A stretch of DNA of 64,000 bases, taken from positions 992,001 through 1,056,000 of the forward strand of contig NZ_JALLGK010000001.1 of assembly GCF_023072595.1 (NCBI RefSeq), in the 5' to 3' direction. The stretch is from Streptomyces sp. XM4193 (GTDB lineage Bacteria; Actinomycetota; Actinomycetes; Streptomycetales; Streptomycetaceae). Below, one piece after another: positions 20,565 to 39,778 of this stretch. Both the position numbers and the translations under genes were made by a program. Numbering within the stretch: the first letter of the stretch is position 1; each line of letters starts with the position of its first letter. The notes beneath the pieces are model-generated. The model did no database searches and was not told the origin of the DNA. It worked only from the letters and a program-made list of their open reading frames with translations.

Positions 20565-20984
20565 CACCGTACGGAACACGGAACGGCCCGCACCGCACCG
20601 CAGGCCGGCTGCCGCTGTGCGCGGGTTCGGGCGTGCGGGTTCGGGCGTGTGCGGGTTCGGGCGTGCGCGGGTTCGGGGCGCACCGGCGACTCGGACTCGC
20701 GGCGACGACCGCGTCCGCGGTGACCGTACGGGCGACTGCCGCACGGGCGATGGCCGCGACGGCGGAGCGGGTGGTTCCGGAGCCCGGGGACGGGGAACGA
20801 GGAGCACGGACCGCGCGGTGACACCGCGCGCGAACAGACCGGCGGGCGCCGGGGAGGCGTACTCGGCCTCTCCGGCGCGCCGTTCGCCCGCGCCCGGGAG
20901 CACGCACCGGGCGCGCGCCCGCGCCGGGCGGGCACCGACACACCGCAGCGCCGACCGGCGCGTGACAAGTATGGGATCGAGACT
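20565..20984. repeat. gap with four GCGGGTTCGGGCGT repeats
   Basis: GCGGGTTCGGGCGT occurs at 20621-20634, 20635-20648 and 20651-20664, and with one change at 20667-20678. The rest of this 420-base gap has no gene with convincing codon use. The repeats may be replication slippage or a protein-binding array before the peptidase E-like gene. Confidence 0.6.
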
Positions 20985-21722
20985 GTGAGCGCAGCGGAGC
21001 CGACCGTCCTGGCGACCTCCGGGGGCCATCGCGCCGACGCCCGGTCGCGGGTGCTGTTCGACGCCTTGGTGTACCACGCGGTCGAGTTGGCCGGGGTGAG
21101 CGGCAGACGGCCCAGGATCCTCTACCTCGGCACTGCCATCGGGGACGCCGAGCACGTCACCTCGCGCATGCACGAAGCCGCCCGGGTGGCGGGCTTCGAC
21201 CTCACCCCGCTCTACCTCTTCCCGATGCCCAACGTCGAGGACCTGGAAGAGGCCGTGCTGAGCCACGACGTCGTCTGGGTGATGGGCGGCTCGGTGATCA
21301 ATCTGCTGGCGGTCTGGCGCGCCCACGGCCTGGACGCGGTGCTGCACCGCGCGTGGTTGGCGGGGGTGGTGATGGCCGGGGTGAGCGCCGGTTCCATCTG
21401 CTGGTTCCGGGGCGGCACGACCGACTCCTTCGGCCCCCAGCTGCGGCCCGTCACCAACGGCCTGGCCATGCTGCCGTACGGCAACGGCGTGCACTACGAC
21501 TCCGACGCCGGCCGCCGCCCGCTCATCCACCGACTGGTCGCCGACGGCACCCTCCCCACCACGCACTGCACCGACGACGGCGTGGGCCTCGTCTACCGGG
21601 GCACCCGGCTGGTCGAGGCGGTCACCGAGGTCGCGGGCAAGGGCGCCTACGTGGTGACCCGGGAGAACGGCCGAGCCGTCGAGGACCGGTTGGAGCCGCG
21701 CCTGCTGTGCCGCCCCGCCTGA
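20985..21722 (+). CDS. peptidase E (S51 family)-like protein
   Basis: A 245-residue protein with the class I glutamine amidotransferase-like fold of peptidase E and cyanophycinase. The nucleophile elbow is GVSAGSICWF near residue 131 (Ser), preceded by the VVWVMGGSVINL block and followed by a histidine-containing segment (LPTTHCTDDG). Peptidase E hydrolyses Asp-X dipeptides; in this place it could trim a product or leader, or simply be a neighbour. GTG start; no good ribosome site is visible. Distances on both sides are long, so it may be transcribed alone. Confidence 0.8.
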   Translation: MSAAEPTVLATSGGHRADARSRVLFDALVYHAVELAGVSGRRPRILYLGTAIGDAEHVTSRMHEAARVAGFDLTPLYLFPMPNVEDLEEAVLSHDVVWVMGGSVINLLAVWRAHGLDAVLHRAWLAGVVMAGVSAGSICWFRGGTTDSFGPQLRPVTNGLAMLPYGNGVHYDSDAGRRPLIHRLVADGTLPTTHCTDDGVGLVYRGTRLVEAVTEVAGKGAYVVTRENGRAVEDRLEPRLLCRPA

Positions 21723-22180
21723 ACGTCCTGTCCGCTGCGCGGCCCCGCCCGGACGTCTCGTCCGCTGCGCGAGGCCGCGACTGCCGTACGCGTACGTCCT
21801 GTCTGCCGTACGTCCCGTCTGGCGTACGTCCGGCCTGCCGGAGGGGCTGCTCTGCCGAACGCGCCCGGTCGGACCGTCCCGCACCGTGGAACGCACGGAG
21901 TCCCGAACGCACCGCGGTCCGGGGCCGGTTGCTCCCGCGTCCCGCCCGTCGCACGCAAACGCCGCTCGCCCCGGGGCCCTGTGGCACGTGCTGAACGGGC
22001 GTCCCGGGCGTCCCGGGTTGGGCGGGCTCGACGGGCGTCGACACGCTTCCCGCGGCGGCCGGCCGTATCGCCGAGGTCCAAGTACAGGCCGTCGCGGCCG
22101 AGTTGGACGTTCCAGCCGGGGCCGAGCCACGCCGTGGCTCTCCGTCCGGGCCTTCGGAACAGTGGGACGCAGCCGAGCAT
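21647..22180 (-). CDS. doubtful small gene in the pre-NRPS gap
   Basis: Starting at ATG 22180 behind GCGGAG, the first 40 residues look protein-like (RRATAWLGPGWNVQLGRDGLYLDLGD), but the rest is low-complexity Arg/Ala/Gly sequence encoded by repeat DNA and overlaps the end of the peptidase E-like gene on the other strand. It may be a real short gene, a decayed one, or chance. Confidence 0.2.
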   Translation of the reverse strand: MLGCVPLFRRPGRRATAWLGPGWNVQLGRDGLYLDLGDTAGRRGKRVDARRARPTRDARDARSARATGPRGERRLRATGGTREQPAPDRGAFGTPCVPRCGTVRPGAFGRAAPPAGRTYARRDVRQTGRTRTAVAASRSGRDVRAGPRSGQDVQAGRHSRRGSNRSSTARPFSRVTT

Positions 22181-22691
22181 GAGGCTCCGCGGCCTGCTGC
22201 GGTGAAAGGGCGCCGCGACGCGCGGAACCCGGGTACGCCCCTTCGCGCTCCTTGCCCGCCGCGCGGCACTGACGGCCCGCCCGTTGCGCTGCTTCGGCTT
22301 CCACTCATCGGTCCACGGCGCCCGAGGCCCGCACCGGTGAACTCCCGGGTGAGAGCGCGGAGTTGGTCCCGCTCGGCCGCCCGCCGCCCGCCGCCCGCCG
22401 TGCTCCTCCTCGGGCCCGCCCCGCGTTCCCGGCGTCCCCACCGCGCCCGCCCCGGACGTCCCGTCCGGTGTCACGGGTGGCCCCCGCTTCCCTGCGTCGA
22501 GCCGCTCGACGCGCCCGCCGCCTGCCCCCGCCCGCCACCCGCCGCCTGCCGTTGCGCGCGCCCGCCGCCCGCCGTACGGCCCGGGGCAGGGACGGTTCGG
22601 CAGTGCAGTCTGCTCGTGGCACTGCGTCTTCTTCCCTATGGGCCCTCCGGCTGTGGCGGCACTCTGCTGGAAACACGGCTTGGAGGCGCAA
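21723..22691. other. long leader gap upstream of the NRPS genes
   Basis: Almost 1 kb with no convincing forward gene. At 21723-21850 a unit near CGTCCTGTCCGCTGCGCG recurs in degenerate form, followed by GCCGTACG/CGTACGTC pieces. A doubtful leftward ORF starts at 22180. The stretch from 22300 is very rich in CGCCCGCCGCCCG. The NRPS promoter is presumably in the last 200 bases. Confidence 0.5.
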
Positions 22692-25600
22692 GTGACAACA
22701 GGGCCGGCCCACGCAGGGGCTTCGCGGGACAGTGAGAGCGGCGGTACCCACCACGCATCGTTCACCCAGCGTCGGCTGTGGTTCCTGGACCAGCTGAGTG
22801 GTGACTCCTCCGGCGGCATGCTGCCGCTGGTGCTGCGGATCGAGGGAGATCTCGACACGGAGCGTCTGGCGCGTTCGCTGGAGGGGGTCGTCGCCCGGCA
22901 CGAGGTGTTGCGGACCCGGTTCGCGTCGGTGGACGGCGAGCCGGTCCCGGTGGTCGATCCGCCGGTGACGGGTCTACTGGAGCGGATCACGGTCGCCGGA
23001 CCGGAGGAGCTCTACGCGCGCTGCCTGGGACGGCCGTTGGACCTCGCCGTCCAGCACCCCGTGCGCGCCACCCTCGCCCGGGTCACGGACCCGTCCGCTC
23101 CGGACCCGTCCGACGCGGGAGCGCCCGGTGCGCCGGCCGGGGAGACCGAGCATCTGCTGCTGGTGGAGATCCACCACATCGCCGTGGACGGCTGGTCCTG
23201 GGGGGTGCTGCTCGACGAACTCGCCGCCGACTACCGGGGCGAGGAGGTCGCTCCCGTGGCGACGCAGTACGGCGCCTTCGCCGGCGAGCGCGAAGGTCGC
23301 CTCGCCGGGCCCCGCATGGAGCGGATGCTCGACCACTGGCGCACCCAGCTCTCCGGGCTGGCACCGCTGGATCTGCCCACCGACCGTCCCAGGCCCGCTC
23401 GTTGGGACGGTTCGGGGGACGTGGTCCGCTTCGTGCTGCCGGCCGAGCTGGTCGAGGCCGTGGACGCCCTGGCCAGGACCCGGCGCGCGACGCGTTACAT
23501 GCTCATGCTGGCCGCCTACCAGGCGCTGCTCGGCCACTGGTCGGGACGCCGGGACGTGGCCGTGTGCAGCACGATCGCGGACCGCGGCGGGCGCGGTGCG
23601 CAGCGGCTGATCGGCCCGCTGGTCAACACGGTGGTGCTGCGCACCGACCTCTCCGGCGGTCCCGGGTTCGGCGATCTGCTGGAGCGGGTGCGCGGGCGCG
23701 TCCTGGCGGACCTCTCCCACGCGCAGGCGCCGTTCGACCGGGTCGTGGGCGCGCTGGGCGGTGGCCGCGACCTCTCCCGGCACCCGCTGGCGCAGGCCTC
23801 CTTCACGCTGCTCAACAACCCGATCCGCCCGGTGGAGCTGCCCGGTCTGCGCGCGCAGGTGCTCGACCCGCCGCTGACGGAGACCCCGCTCGACCTCTTC
23901 CTGGACCTCACGCTGCGCTCCGACGGCAGCGTCATCGCCCTGCTCCAGTACGCCACTTCGCTCTTCGACGCCGAGACCGTACGGGACTTCGGCCGTGGCT
24001 ACACCGAGCTGCTGCGGGCCGTCACGGCCGACCCCGACACCCCGGTGAACGAGCTGCTGCGCGCGCTGCCGGTCGGTCCGGCCGCGCCCGCCGCCCCGCG
24101 TCCGGAGTGGCACCGTGCGCCGGAGCTGCCGGCCGCGCCGGCCCCCGTGCCCGCGTTCGCGGGGCGTCCCGGGGCGACCGCGCTGATCTGCGGCGGGGAA
24201 CGGATCTCGTACGCCGAGCTGGACGCGATCTCCGGCGGTCTGGCAGCCGCGCTGGTCGCGGCCGGGACCGGTGCCGGGGACCGGGTGGGGGTGCTGCTGC
24301 GCCGCGGTCCGCGGTCGGTCGCCGCCATCGACGGAATCTGGCGCGCGGGCGGCGCGTACGTCCCGCTCGACCCCGAACTGCCGCCGGAGCGGCTGGCGTT
24401 CATGGCGGCGGAGGCCGGACTCGGCGCGGTCGTCACCGACTCGGCGTCGTGTGCGACGGCGGCGAGGCTGGCGCCGGTGCTCGTCGACTTCGACGCGGTG
24501 GCACCGGACCCGGACGGGCCGCGTGCGGTGCCCGATCCGCGGGAGCTGGCGCACGTCATCTTCACCTCGGGCTCCACCGGCCGGCCCAAGGCGGTCGGCG
24601 TCGAGCACGGGGCGCTCGCCTCCCATGTCGCCGCGGCCCGGGAGCGTTTCGCGATCACCGAGGACGACCGGGTGCTCGCCTTCTCCTCCTTCTCCTTCGA
24701 CGCCTCGCTGGACCAGCTGCTGCCCGCGCTGAGCTGTGGTGCCACCGTCGTGCTGCGGCCCGACGAGCCCTGGATGCCCACTCGGGTGCCGGAGGTCGTC
24801 GAGGAGCACGCGCTGACGGTGGTCAACCTCCCGCCGACCTACTGGGCCGAGCTGACCCTGGCCCTGGACGGGCCGTCGACCGCCGCGCTCTCCTCCCTGC
24901 GGCTGCTGATCCTCGGCGGCGAGGCGGTGCCGGCGGACACGCTGGCCGACTGGCGGACCGCGGTGCCCTGGGCGCGGGTCAGCAACGCCTACGGGCCGAC
25001 CGAGACCACCGCCACCGCCACCACCCACGAGATCGCGGCGGACGGGGCACCGTCCCCGGCGACGGTGCCGATCGGCCGGGTGCTCGGCGACCGCCGGGTG
25101 TACGTGGTGGACGCCGACGGTGCTCCGGTGCCGGTCGGCGTGCCCGGCGAACTCCTCGTCGGAGGAACGGAGTTGGCCCGCGGTTATCTGGGCCGTCCGG
25201 GTCTGACCGCCGAACGGTTCGTCCCCGACCCCTTCGGCGCGCCGGGCGGCCGGCTCTACCGCACCGGTGACCTGGTGCGCTGGCGCGCGGACGGGGAGCT
25301 GGAGTTCCTGGGCCGCAACGACGACCAGGTGAAGATCCGCGGCTTCCGCGTCGAGCCGGGCGAGGTGGAGCTGACGCTGCGCTCCTGCCCGGAGGTGGCC
25401 GCCGCCGTCGTCCGCCCGGACCGTGCCACGGGGCAGACGCTGATCGGCTGGGTCGTCCCCGCGGCCACCGCCGCAACCGACCCCGCCGACCCCACCGCCG
25501 TAACCGACCCCACCGCCGCAACCGACCCCGCCGCTCCCGTCGTGGGTCCGGACGCCGCCGCGCTCCGCGCCTGGTGCGCGCGGTTCCTGCCGCAGTACGC

Positions 25601-28600
25601 GGTGCCGTCCGACTTCGTGCTGCTCCGCGAACTCCCGGTCGGCGTCTCCGGAAAGCTCGACGTCGCCGCGCTGCCCGAGCCCGTACGGGGTCGCACCGCC
25701 GATGATCCCGGCCACCTCGCGCCGCGCGACGAGACCGAACGGATCGTCGCCGAGGTGTGGGGCGATGTGCTCGGGGTGGAACGCGTCGGTCTCGACGACA
25801 GCTTCTTCGACCTCGGCGGCCACTCCCTGCTGGCCACCATGGCCGTCTCCCGCATCGCCCAACGCCTGGGCAGGGAGATCGAGTTGCGCGTCGTCTTCGA
25901 GAACCCCACGGTGCGCGGCTTCGCCCCGAGAGTGGCCGGCGCCCGGGTCCGCGAGGGCGACGGGATCGTGCCGGTGGATCGCACCGGTCCGCTGCCGCTC
26001 TCCTTCGCACAGGAGCGGCTGTGGTTCCTGGACCGCACCTCCGACCGCGGCGACAACTATCTGCTCTGGTACTGCTGGCGGGTGCGCGGCGGTCTGCACC
26101 GGGAGGCCTGGCAGCAGGCGCTGGACGATCTGGTCGCCCGTCACGAGGTGCTGCGCACCGCGCTGTCGGAGGCCGACGGACGGCCGGTCCAGCGGATCGG
26201 CGGACCGGTGCCCGTACCGCTGCGTTGGGAGGCGGCGGCGGAGGAACCGCCGGGCGGCGACCGGTTGGAGACGGTGCGGGAGACGGCCTTCGCGCACGCC
26301 ACCGGCCCGTTCGACCTGTCCCGGCCGCCGCTGCTGCGCTCGGGGGTGTGGGAGCTGGCCGACGACGACCACGTGGTGGTGCTCTCGCTGCACCACGCCG
26401 TCACCGACGGCTGGTCCAGGGGCGTTCTGCTGGACGAGCTGATGGCGCACTACCGGGCCCGGCTGGACGGGCGGGCGGCCGACCTGCCCGAACTGCCCGT
26501 CCAGTACGCCGACTTCGCCGTCTGGCAGCGCCGACGCGCGGACAGCGGCGCCCTGGAACCGCAGCTCGCCTACTGGGAGGACCGCCTCAAGGCGGCCCCG
26601 GTGCTGGAGCTGCCGACCGACCGACCGCGTCCGCCGGCCTTCTCCGGCCGCGGCGGGGCGGTCGAGGTGGAGCTGCCCACCGCGCTCGTCGACCGGGTGG
26701 ACGCCTACGCCCGGGTCCACGGCGTGACGCGCTTCATGGTGCTGGTGGCCGCCGCGCAGGCGGTGCTGGCCCGGTGGAGCGGCCAGACCGATGTGGTCGT
26801 GGGCACCCCCGTGGCCGCCCGCGACCGGGTCGAACTGGAGCCACTGATCGGCTTCTTCGTCAACACGGTGGTGCTGCGCACCGATCTCTCCGGAGCGCCC
26901 GGCTTCGACGCACTGGTGGAGCGGGTGCGCGAGGTGGTGCTGGGCGCCTTCGACCACCAGGAGGTGCCGTTCGAGCGGGTGGTGGAGCGGCTGCGCCCGG
27001 AGCGCGACCTGTCCCGCAACCCGCTGTTCCAGGTGATGGTGGACGTCCAGGACGCCAGTACGGGCGGCTCCGGCCTGCCCGGTGTCGACGCCGTGCCCTT
27101 CACCCTCCCCTGGGAGAGCGCCAAGTTCGATCTGACGGCGACCTTCCTGGTCCGCTCGGGCCGCTTCGCGCTGGGCGTGGAGTACGCCGCCGACCTCTTC
27201 GACCCCGACACGGCCGCACTCTTCGCCCGGCACGTCGGCCGGGTGCTGGAGGGCGCGCTCGCCGACCCGGAGGCACGGGTGGACGGGATACCGCTGCTGA
27301 CGGCCGCCGAACGCCGTCAACTGGTGGCCGCGGCCGGGCGGGACCTCGCCCCCGCGCCCCCCTTCGTCCCGTCCGGCGAACCGGGCGCACCGGCGGTCCG
27401 CTGCGAGGGCGAGACGCTCGACCACTCCGGACTGGACGCCCTCTCGGGCGGTCTCGCCGCCGCGCTCGCCGCGGCCGGCACGGTCCCCGGCGAGGCCGTC
27501 GGCGTCTGCCTGGGCCGCGGGGTCCGGTCCGTCGCCGCGATGCTCGCCGTCTGGCGGGCCGGCGGGGTCTATGTGCCGCTGGACGGCCGGCTCCCCGCCG
27601 AGCGGCTGCGGTACATGCTGCGCGAGGCTGGCGTCGCACGGGTGCTGGTGGACGCGGGGACCTCGGCCGGCGTGGCCGGGCTGGACGTGCCGACGGTCGC
27701 CGTCGAGGCGGTCGGCGCGGACGCGTCCGGCCCCCGCCACACTCCGGCGCCGGAGGACCTGGCGTACGTGATCTTCACCTCCGGCTCCACCGGCCGGCCC
27801 AAGGCGGTGGGCGTGGAGCACCACGCGCTGAACGCCCACACCGCCACCATGCGGGCCGAGTTCGGGCTGACGGCCGCGGACCGGGTGCTGACCTTCGCCT
27901 CCACCTCCTTCGACGCCTCGCTGGAGCAGATCCTTCCCGCGCTCGCCTGCGGCGCCTGCGTGGTGGTGCGCCCGGACGAGATCTGGTCCCCGGAGGAGCT
28001 GGTGGAGCGGGTCGAGGCCGAGGGCGTCACGGTGCTCGAACTGACCCCGTCCTACTGGTCGGAGCTGGTCGCACGGCTCGACGTGCTGGCTCCCCGGCTC
28101 GCCTCGCTGCGGCTGCTGGTGACCGGCGGCGAGGCGCTGCCGGCCGCACCGCTGCGGCGCTGGTTCGAACTGCTCCCCGGCGTACCGGTGCTGAACACCT
28201 ACGGCCCGACCGAGTCGGTCGTCTCCGCCACCGCGCACCGCATCGAGGGCCCGGTGAGCGGCCGGGTGCCGATCGGCCGTGCGCTCGGCGGTCGCCACAC
28301 CTACGTGGTGGACGCGCGCGGTGCGCTGACCCCGGACGGGGTGCCCGGCGAACTCCTGGTGGGCGGTGCGGAGTTGGCCCGCGGCTACCTCGGACGGCCG
28401 GAGCAGACCGCCGAGCGCTTCGTCCCCGACGCCTTCGGGGACAGGCCCGGCGGGCGGCTCTACCGCACCGGCGACATCGTGCGCCGCGCCGCCGCCGGTG
28501 AGTTGGAGTTCCTCGGGCGCAACGACGACCAGGTCAAGATCCGCGGCTTCCGGGTCGAGCCCGGCGAGGCCGAGGCCGCGCTGCGCTCCCAGCCCGGGGT

Positions 28601-29123
28601 GCGGTCCGCCGCGGTGGTGGTGCGCCCGCTGCGCGGCGAGCCCGCCCTCGTCGCGTACGTCGCCGGCGACGGGCTGACCGAGGACGAACTGGCGGCGCGC
28701 TGCCGGGCCGAGCTGCCGCACTATCTGGTGCCCGCGGCCTTCGTGCTGCTGGACGCGCTGCCGATGACCGTCCAGGGCAAGCTCGACACCGCCGCTCTGC
28801 CCGAACCCGCCGTCACCCGCACGGAGTTCGTGGCGCCCAGGACACCGGCCGAGATCGTGGTCGCACAGATCTGGTGCGAGGTGCTCGACCTGCCGAGGGT
28901 CGGCGTCCACGAGGACTTCTTCGCCGTCGGCGGGCACTCGCTGCGCGCCGTCTCGGTGGCCTCCCGGCTGCGCACCGCCTTCGACTGCCCGATCCAGGTC
29001 CGCGACGTCTTCGAACACCCCACCGTGGCGCTGCTGGCCGCCGAGGTGGAGCGCGGGCTGCTGGAGCTGATCTCGCAGATGAGCGACGACGAGATCGACC
29101 TCTCCCTGACCGTCGACTTCTGA
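22692..29123 (+). CDS. NRPS 1: C-A-T-C-A-T
   Basis: A 2143-residue two-module synthetase. C1 at about 17-450 (active site HHIAVDG), A1 about 475-990, T1 Ser near 1043 (GGHSLLA), C2 about 1100-1530 (HHAVTDG), A2 about 1560-2035, T2 Ser near 2082 (GGHSLRA). The chain ends soon after, with no TE or epimerisation domain. By eye the A1 pocket is near D-A-D-N-I-G-A-A-T-K (not known to me) and A2 near D-A-E-E-V-G-T-V-S-K, whose acidic third residue suggests a basic amino acid (Lys/Orn type); both are tentative. It starts with a C domain, so it needs a donor, either an acyl group or the free carrier protein. GTG 22692 is chosen behind GGAGG. Confidence 0.95.
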   Translation: MTTGPAHAGASRDSESGGTHHASFTQRRLWFLDQLSGDSSGGMLPLVLRIEGDLDTERLARSLEGVVARHEVLRTRFASVDGEPVPVVDPPVTGLLERITVAGPEELYARCLGRPLDLAVQHPVRATLARVTDPSAPDPSDAGAPGAPAGETEHLLLVEIHHIAVDGWSWGVLLDELAADYRGEEVAPVATQYGAFAGEREGRLAGPRMERMLDHWRTQLSGLAPLDLPTDRPRPARWDGSGDVVRFVLPAELVEAVDALARTRRATRYMLMLAAYQALLGHWSGRRDVAVCSTIADRGGRGAQRLIGPLVNTVVLRTDLSGGPGFGDLLERVRGRVLADLSHAQAPFDRVVGALGGGRDLSRHPLAQASFTLLNNPIRPVELPGLRAQVLDPPLTETPLDLFLDLTLRSDGSVIALLQYATSLFDAETVRDFGRGYTELLRAVTADPDTPVNELLRALPVGPAAPAAPRPEWHRAPELPAAPAPVPAFAGRPGATALICGGERISYAELDAISGGLAAALVAAGTGAGDRVGVLLRRGPRSVAAIDGIWRAGGAYVPLDPELPPERLAFMAAEAGLGAVVTDSASCATAARLAPVLVDFDAVAPDPDGPRAVPDPRELAHVIFTSGSTGRPKAVGVEHGALASHVAAARERFAITEDDRVLAFSSFSFDASLDQLLPALSCGATVVLRPDEPWMPTRVPEVVEEHALTVVNLPPTYWAELTLALDGPSTAALSSLRLLILGGEAVPADTLADWRTAVPWARVSNAYGPTETTATATTHEIAADGAPSPATVPIGRVLGDRRVYVVDADGAPVPVGVPGELLVGGTELARGYLGRPGLTAERFVPDPFGAPGGRLYRTGDLVRWRADGELEFLGRNDDQVKIRGFRVEPGEVELTLRSCPEVAAAVVRPDRATGQTLIGWVVPAATAATDPADPTAVTDPTAATDPAAPVVGPDAAALRAWCARFLPQYAVPSDFVLLRELPVGVSGKLDVAALPEPVRGRTADDPGHLAPRDETERIVAEVWGDVLGVERVGLDDSFFDLGGHSLLATMAVSRIAQRLGREIELRVVFENPTVRGFAPRVAGARVREGDGIVPVDRTGPLPLSFAQERLWFLDRTSDRGDNYLLWYCWRVRGGLHREAWQQALDDLVARHEVLRTALSEADGRPVQRIGGPVPVPLRWEAAAEEPPGGDRLETVRETAFAHATGPFDLSRPPLLRSGVWELADDDHVVVLSLHHAVTDGWSRGVLLDELMAHYRARLDGRAADLPELPVQYADFAVWQRRRADSGALEPQLAYWEDRLKAAPVLELPTDRPRPPAFSGRGGAVEVELPTALVDRVDAYARVHGVTRFMVLVAAAQAVLARWSGQTDVVVGTPVAARDRVELEPLIGFFVNTVVLRTDLSGAPGFDALVERVREVVLGAFDHQEVPFERVVERLRPERDLSRNPLFQVMVDVQDASTGGSGLPGVDAVPFTLPWESAKFDLTATFLVRSGRFALGVEYAADLFDPDTAALFARHVGRVLEGALADPEARVDGIPLLTAAERRQLVAAAGRDLAPAPPFVPSGEPGAPAVRCEGETLDHSGLDALSGGLAAALAAAGTVPGEAVGVCLGRGVRSVAAMLAVWRAGGVYVPLDGRLPAERLRYMLREAGVARVLVDAGTSAGVAGLDVPTVAVEAVGADASGPRHTPAPEDLAYVIFTSGSTGRPKAVGVEHHALNAHTATMRAEFGLTAADRVLTFASTSFDASLEQILPALACGACVVVRPDEIWSPEELVERVEAEGVTVLELTPSYWSELVARLDVLAPRLASLRLLVTGGEALPAAPLRRWFELLPGVPVLNTYGPTESVVSATAHRIEGPVSGRVPIGRALGGRHTYVVDARGALTPDGVPGELLVGGAELARGYLGRPEQTAERFVPDAFGDRPGGRLYRTGDIVRRAAAGELEFLGRNDDQVKIRGFRVEPGEAEAALRSQPGVRSAAVVVRPLRGEPALVAYVAGDGLTEDELAARCRAELPHYLVPAAFVLLDALPMTVQGKLDTAALPEPAVTRTEFVAPRTPAEIVVAQIWCEVLDLPRVGVHEDFFAVGGHSLRAVSVASRLRTAFDCPIQVRDVFEHPTVALLAAEVERGLLELISQMSDDEIDLSLTVDF

Positions 29124-29235
29124 CCCCGGCCACCGACTCGGGCTTAGGGCCACCGGCCGCGTGCACGGCGGGCCCGGGCCAACCGGCCGCGTGCACGGCG
29201 GCCCCCTCGTCCAACCGCAGGAACGGAGTACCACC

Positions 29236-36797
<7,562 letters not shown>

Positions 36798-36801
<4 letters not shown>

Positions 36802-38099
36802 GCACCCCCGCACCCCCGGCGTCCGCACCCGGCACGGCGTCCGCAGGCAGCGCCGCAAGCGCCGCGACCGCCGGAAGCACGGCGTCCGCCTTCAGCGAGC
36901 GCTATCTGCTCTCGCCGGACATGGTCGCCGACCCGTACGGCTACCTCGACCGACTGCGCGACCACGCCCCGGTGTTCTGGAGCCCGGTGCACAACTCCTG
37001 GATGGTGACCGGGTACGACCAGGTCATGCGCTGCCTGCGGGAGCGCGCCGTCTCCGCCGACCGCGTCCGGCCGCTGATGGACGCGGTGCCGCAGGGCGCC
37101 CGCGACGACGCGGAGCGCGCTTTCGGCATCCTCTCCCGGTGGATGGTCTTCAACGATCCGCCGCAGCACCGCAGACTGCGACAGGTCTTCCAGGAGGCCT
37201 TCGCCGCCCGCACGATCAACCGCTACCGGACCTTCACCGAGAAGGCCACGGCCGCGATCCTCGCCCGCAAGGCGGCCCCCGGCCGTGAGGGCGACCTGAT
37301 GGCCGACGTGGCCAAGCCCCTGCCGGCGCTGGTGTTCGCCCGCTGGCTGGGCATTCCCCGCACCGACACGGCGGCCTTCTGGTACTGGAACGCCCGGGTG
37401 GCCGATCTGGTGCTCGGCACCGCCCAGGAGGAGAGCGAGTACCGCGCCTCGCTCCAGGCGTTGGTGAGCCTGGAGGACTACCTCGGGGACCTGGTCGTCA
37501 AACGCCGTGCCGAACCGGGCGAGGACCTGATCAGCAAGGTGCTCGGCGAGGGCCGGGTGGGCGACTCCGTCACCGAGCAGGAGTTCGTCGGGATGCTCAC
37601 CCAGATGGCGTTCGCGGGAGGGGAGACCACCAGCAACCTCATCGCCAACACCGTGCTGGCGCTGGCCCGTCGGCCCGACCAACTGGCCGCCGTCCGCGCG
37701 GATCCGGAGCTGGCCCAGGGCGCGGTGGAGGAGACGCTGCGGCTGGACGGCCCGTCGAAGCTCTCGGTCCGCAACGCCGCCCGGGACTTCGAACTCGACG
37801 GGCGGACCGTGCGTGCGGGCGACCGGATCTTCCTGGTGACCGCCGCCGCGAACCGGGACCCGGAACGCTTCCCCGATCCGGACCGGTTCGACGTCCGGCG
37901 CACCGGTGCGACCCATCTGGGCTTCGGCTTCGGCGCGCACTTCTGCATCGGCGCCGCACTGGCCCGGCTGGTGGCGGTGGCCGCGGTGCGCAGCCTGGTC
38001 ACCGGCGACTCCGAGCTGGTGGTGAGCGATCCACACGCTGTGGAGTGGCAGCCCTCGCTGCTCAACCGCAGCCTCACGGCGCTGCCCGTCCGCTACTGA
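36798..38099 (+). CDS. cytochrome P450
   Basis: A 433-residue bacterial class I P450. The oxygen-activating I helix is AGGETTSN near residue 274, the ExxR pair is EETLR near 311, and the heme loop is [14 protein letters not shown] with the cysteine near 383. The first 35 residues are an Ala/Ser/Thr tail. Coupled to NRPS 2 by a four-base overlap, so it most likely oxidises the peptide or a carrier-bound residue; beta-hydroxylation is common for such partners. No ferredoxin gene is adjacent, so electron donors must come from elsewhere. Confidence 0.95.
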
Positions 38100-38218
38100 C
38101 CCGGCGGCGCCCCCGCCCGCCCCGGCCGCCGTCCGGGCCGGGGCGGCCCTCCCTCCGGCTCCCGCCGCCCGTCCGGCGTCGTCCTTCCGGCATTCGTCTT
38201 CGAAGAAGAGGCCCGCAC

Positions 38219-39676
38219 ATGAGCAGTACCCTCGCCGCCCCCGACCCAGAGGCCGACAGTCGGCCGCGGCTGTGGTCACCCGCCCGCAACCGGAACTTCC
38301 GTCTGCTGTGGGCGGGCCAGTCGCTGTCCCTGCTCGGTGACGGATTCAGCGTCATCGCCTTCTCCTGGATCACCCTGACCCTGACCGGCTCCACCCTCGC
38401 CCTCGGATACGTGCTTGCCTTCCAGGCCGTTCCCCGGGCGCTGTTCACCCTGGTCGGCGGCACGCTCGGGGACACCTGGTCCACCCGTACGCTGATGGCC
38501 GTCTCCAGCTTCGCCCGCGCGGCGCTGATGGCCGCCGTCGGACTGATCGGGCTCGCCGACGGTCTGACGGTCTGGATGCTCTGCGCCGCCGCCGCGGCCT
38601 TCGGCACCGTGGACGCCTTCTTCCATCCCGCACGGGTCGCGATCCTGCCGTCGGTGGTCGACGAGAAGACCCTGCCGCCCGCCAACGCCCTGCTCAGCGC
38701 GGGCGCCAGGACCGCGGCGGTGATCGGCCCGGGCATCGGCGGCACCGTCATCGCCTTCACCGGGGCGCCCGCCGCGTTCCTGGTCGACGCGGTCTGCTTC
38801 GCCGTCTGCGGCTGGTGCGTGCTCGCCATCCGTCCCCGGCAGCGGACCGCGCAGGACGACTCCGCCGACACCTCGTCGGCCTCCGCCGCGGGATCGGGAT
38901 CGGACTCGGGATCGGACTCGGGTTTCCCCGACAGCGTTTCCGGCGACCGCGCTTCAGGCGTCGGGGAGGGCGGCGGCGAGAAGACGCTCGTCGTCGAGAA
39001 GACCGATGGCGGGAAGGTCGATGGCGGGAAGGCCGGCGGGGAGGGGCCGCCCGACCCCGGGCCGGCCGCCCAGCTCTCGCTCGGTGCGCGCATCCGCGAG
39101 GGCGTGGTGTACACCTGGCGCGACCCTCGGCTGCGGACGATCGTCGCCCTCGACACCGCGATCAACTTCTGTTACTCCGGGCCGTTCGTGGTCGGCTTCG
39201 CCACTCTCGCCAACGAGGTGCTCAGCGGCGGGTCCGCCACCCTCGGACTGCTCAACGGCGCGCTCGCGGGCGGCGCTCTGCTCGGTGCGCTGGCCGGCGG
39301 CGCGGTCGGCGGCCGGCTCCGGGTGGGCCTGCTGGTCGCGGCACTGGCCGGCTGGCTGGCGATGGGAATGACCGTGCTGGGGCTGGTCGAATCCACCGTG
39401 GCGGTACTGGCGGTGGTCCTGACCATGGGCTTCGGCATCGGCTTCCAGGGCGTCTACGGGATCAGCTGGATCCAGCGCAACATCCCGCAGAACGTGCTCA
39501 GTCGGGTCATCTCGGTGGACATGGTGCTCGGTTACGCCGTCGCACCGGTCTCCCTGATCGTCTGCGGTGCGCTGGCCGGCAGCTCCCCGACGCTCCTGTT
39601 CTCCTTCGTCGGAGTGATGCTGCTGATGACCGGGCTGGCGGTGCTCTGCTCCCGTTCGGTGCGGGAGATGCGCTGA
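38219..39676 (+). CDS. MFS exporter (MdtH/EmrB-like antiporter family)
   Basis: A 485-residue major facilitator protein with about 12 membrane helices; the N-terminal half begins NRNFRLLWAGQSLSLLGDGF, typical of the actinobacterial MFS group linked to peptide and macrolide export. A long polar Ser/Gly/Asp/Glu linker of about 65 residues lies between helices 6 and 7. It follows the P450 by about 120 bases and most likely exports the NRPS product or gives self-resistance. ATG start with GAAGAAGAGG upstream. Confidence 0.9.
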   Translation: MSSTLAAPDPEADSRPRLWSPARNRNFRLLWAGQSLSLLGDGFSVIAFSWITLTLTGSTLALGYVLAFQAVPRALFTLVGGTLGDTWSTRTLMAVSSFARAALMAAVGLIGLADGLTVWMLCAAAAAFGTVDAFFHPARVAILPSVVDEKTLPPANALLSAGARTAAVIGPGIGGTVIAFTGAPAAFLVDAVCFAVCGWCVLAIRPRQRTAQDDSADTSSASAAGSGSDSGSDSGFPDSVSGDRASGVGEGGGEKTLVVEKTDGGKVDGGKAGGEGPPDPGPAAQLSLGARIREGVVYTWRDPRLRTIVALDTAINFCYSGPFVVGFATLANEVLSGGSATLGLLNGALAGGALLGALAGGAVGGRLRVGLLVAALAGWLAMGMTVLGLVESTVAVLAVVLTMGFGIGFQGVYGISWIQRNIPQNVLSRVISVDMVLGYAVAPVSLIVCGALAGSSPTLLFSFVGVMLLMTGLAVLCSRSVREMR

Positions 39677-39778
39677 GACCGGGCCGGCGGACCGGGGCCG
39701 AGCGCTCCGGTTCGCCGGCCTGCGCGTGCGCGACGCGTGCGGGGCGGGTACGAGCGTCGGGTGTCCGAGGTCGGGGCG

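Noticed and set aside
21723..22691. CRISPR or insertion sequence in the long gap
   Set aside because: The repeats are degenerate, without regular spacers, and no transposase-like frame or terminal inverted repeat is seen.
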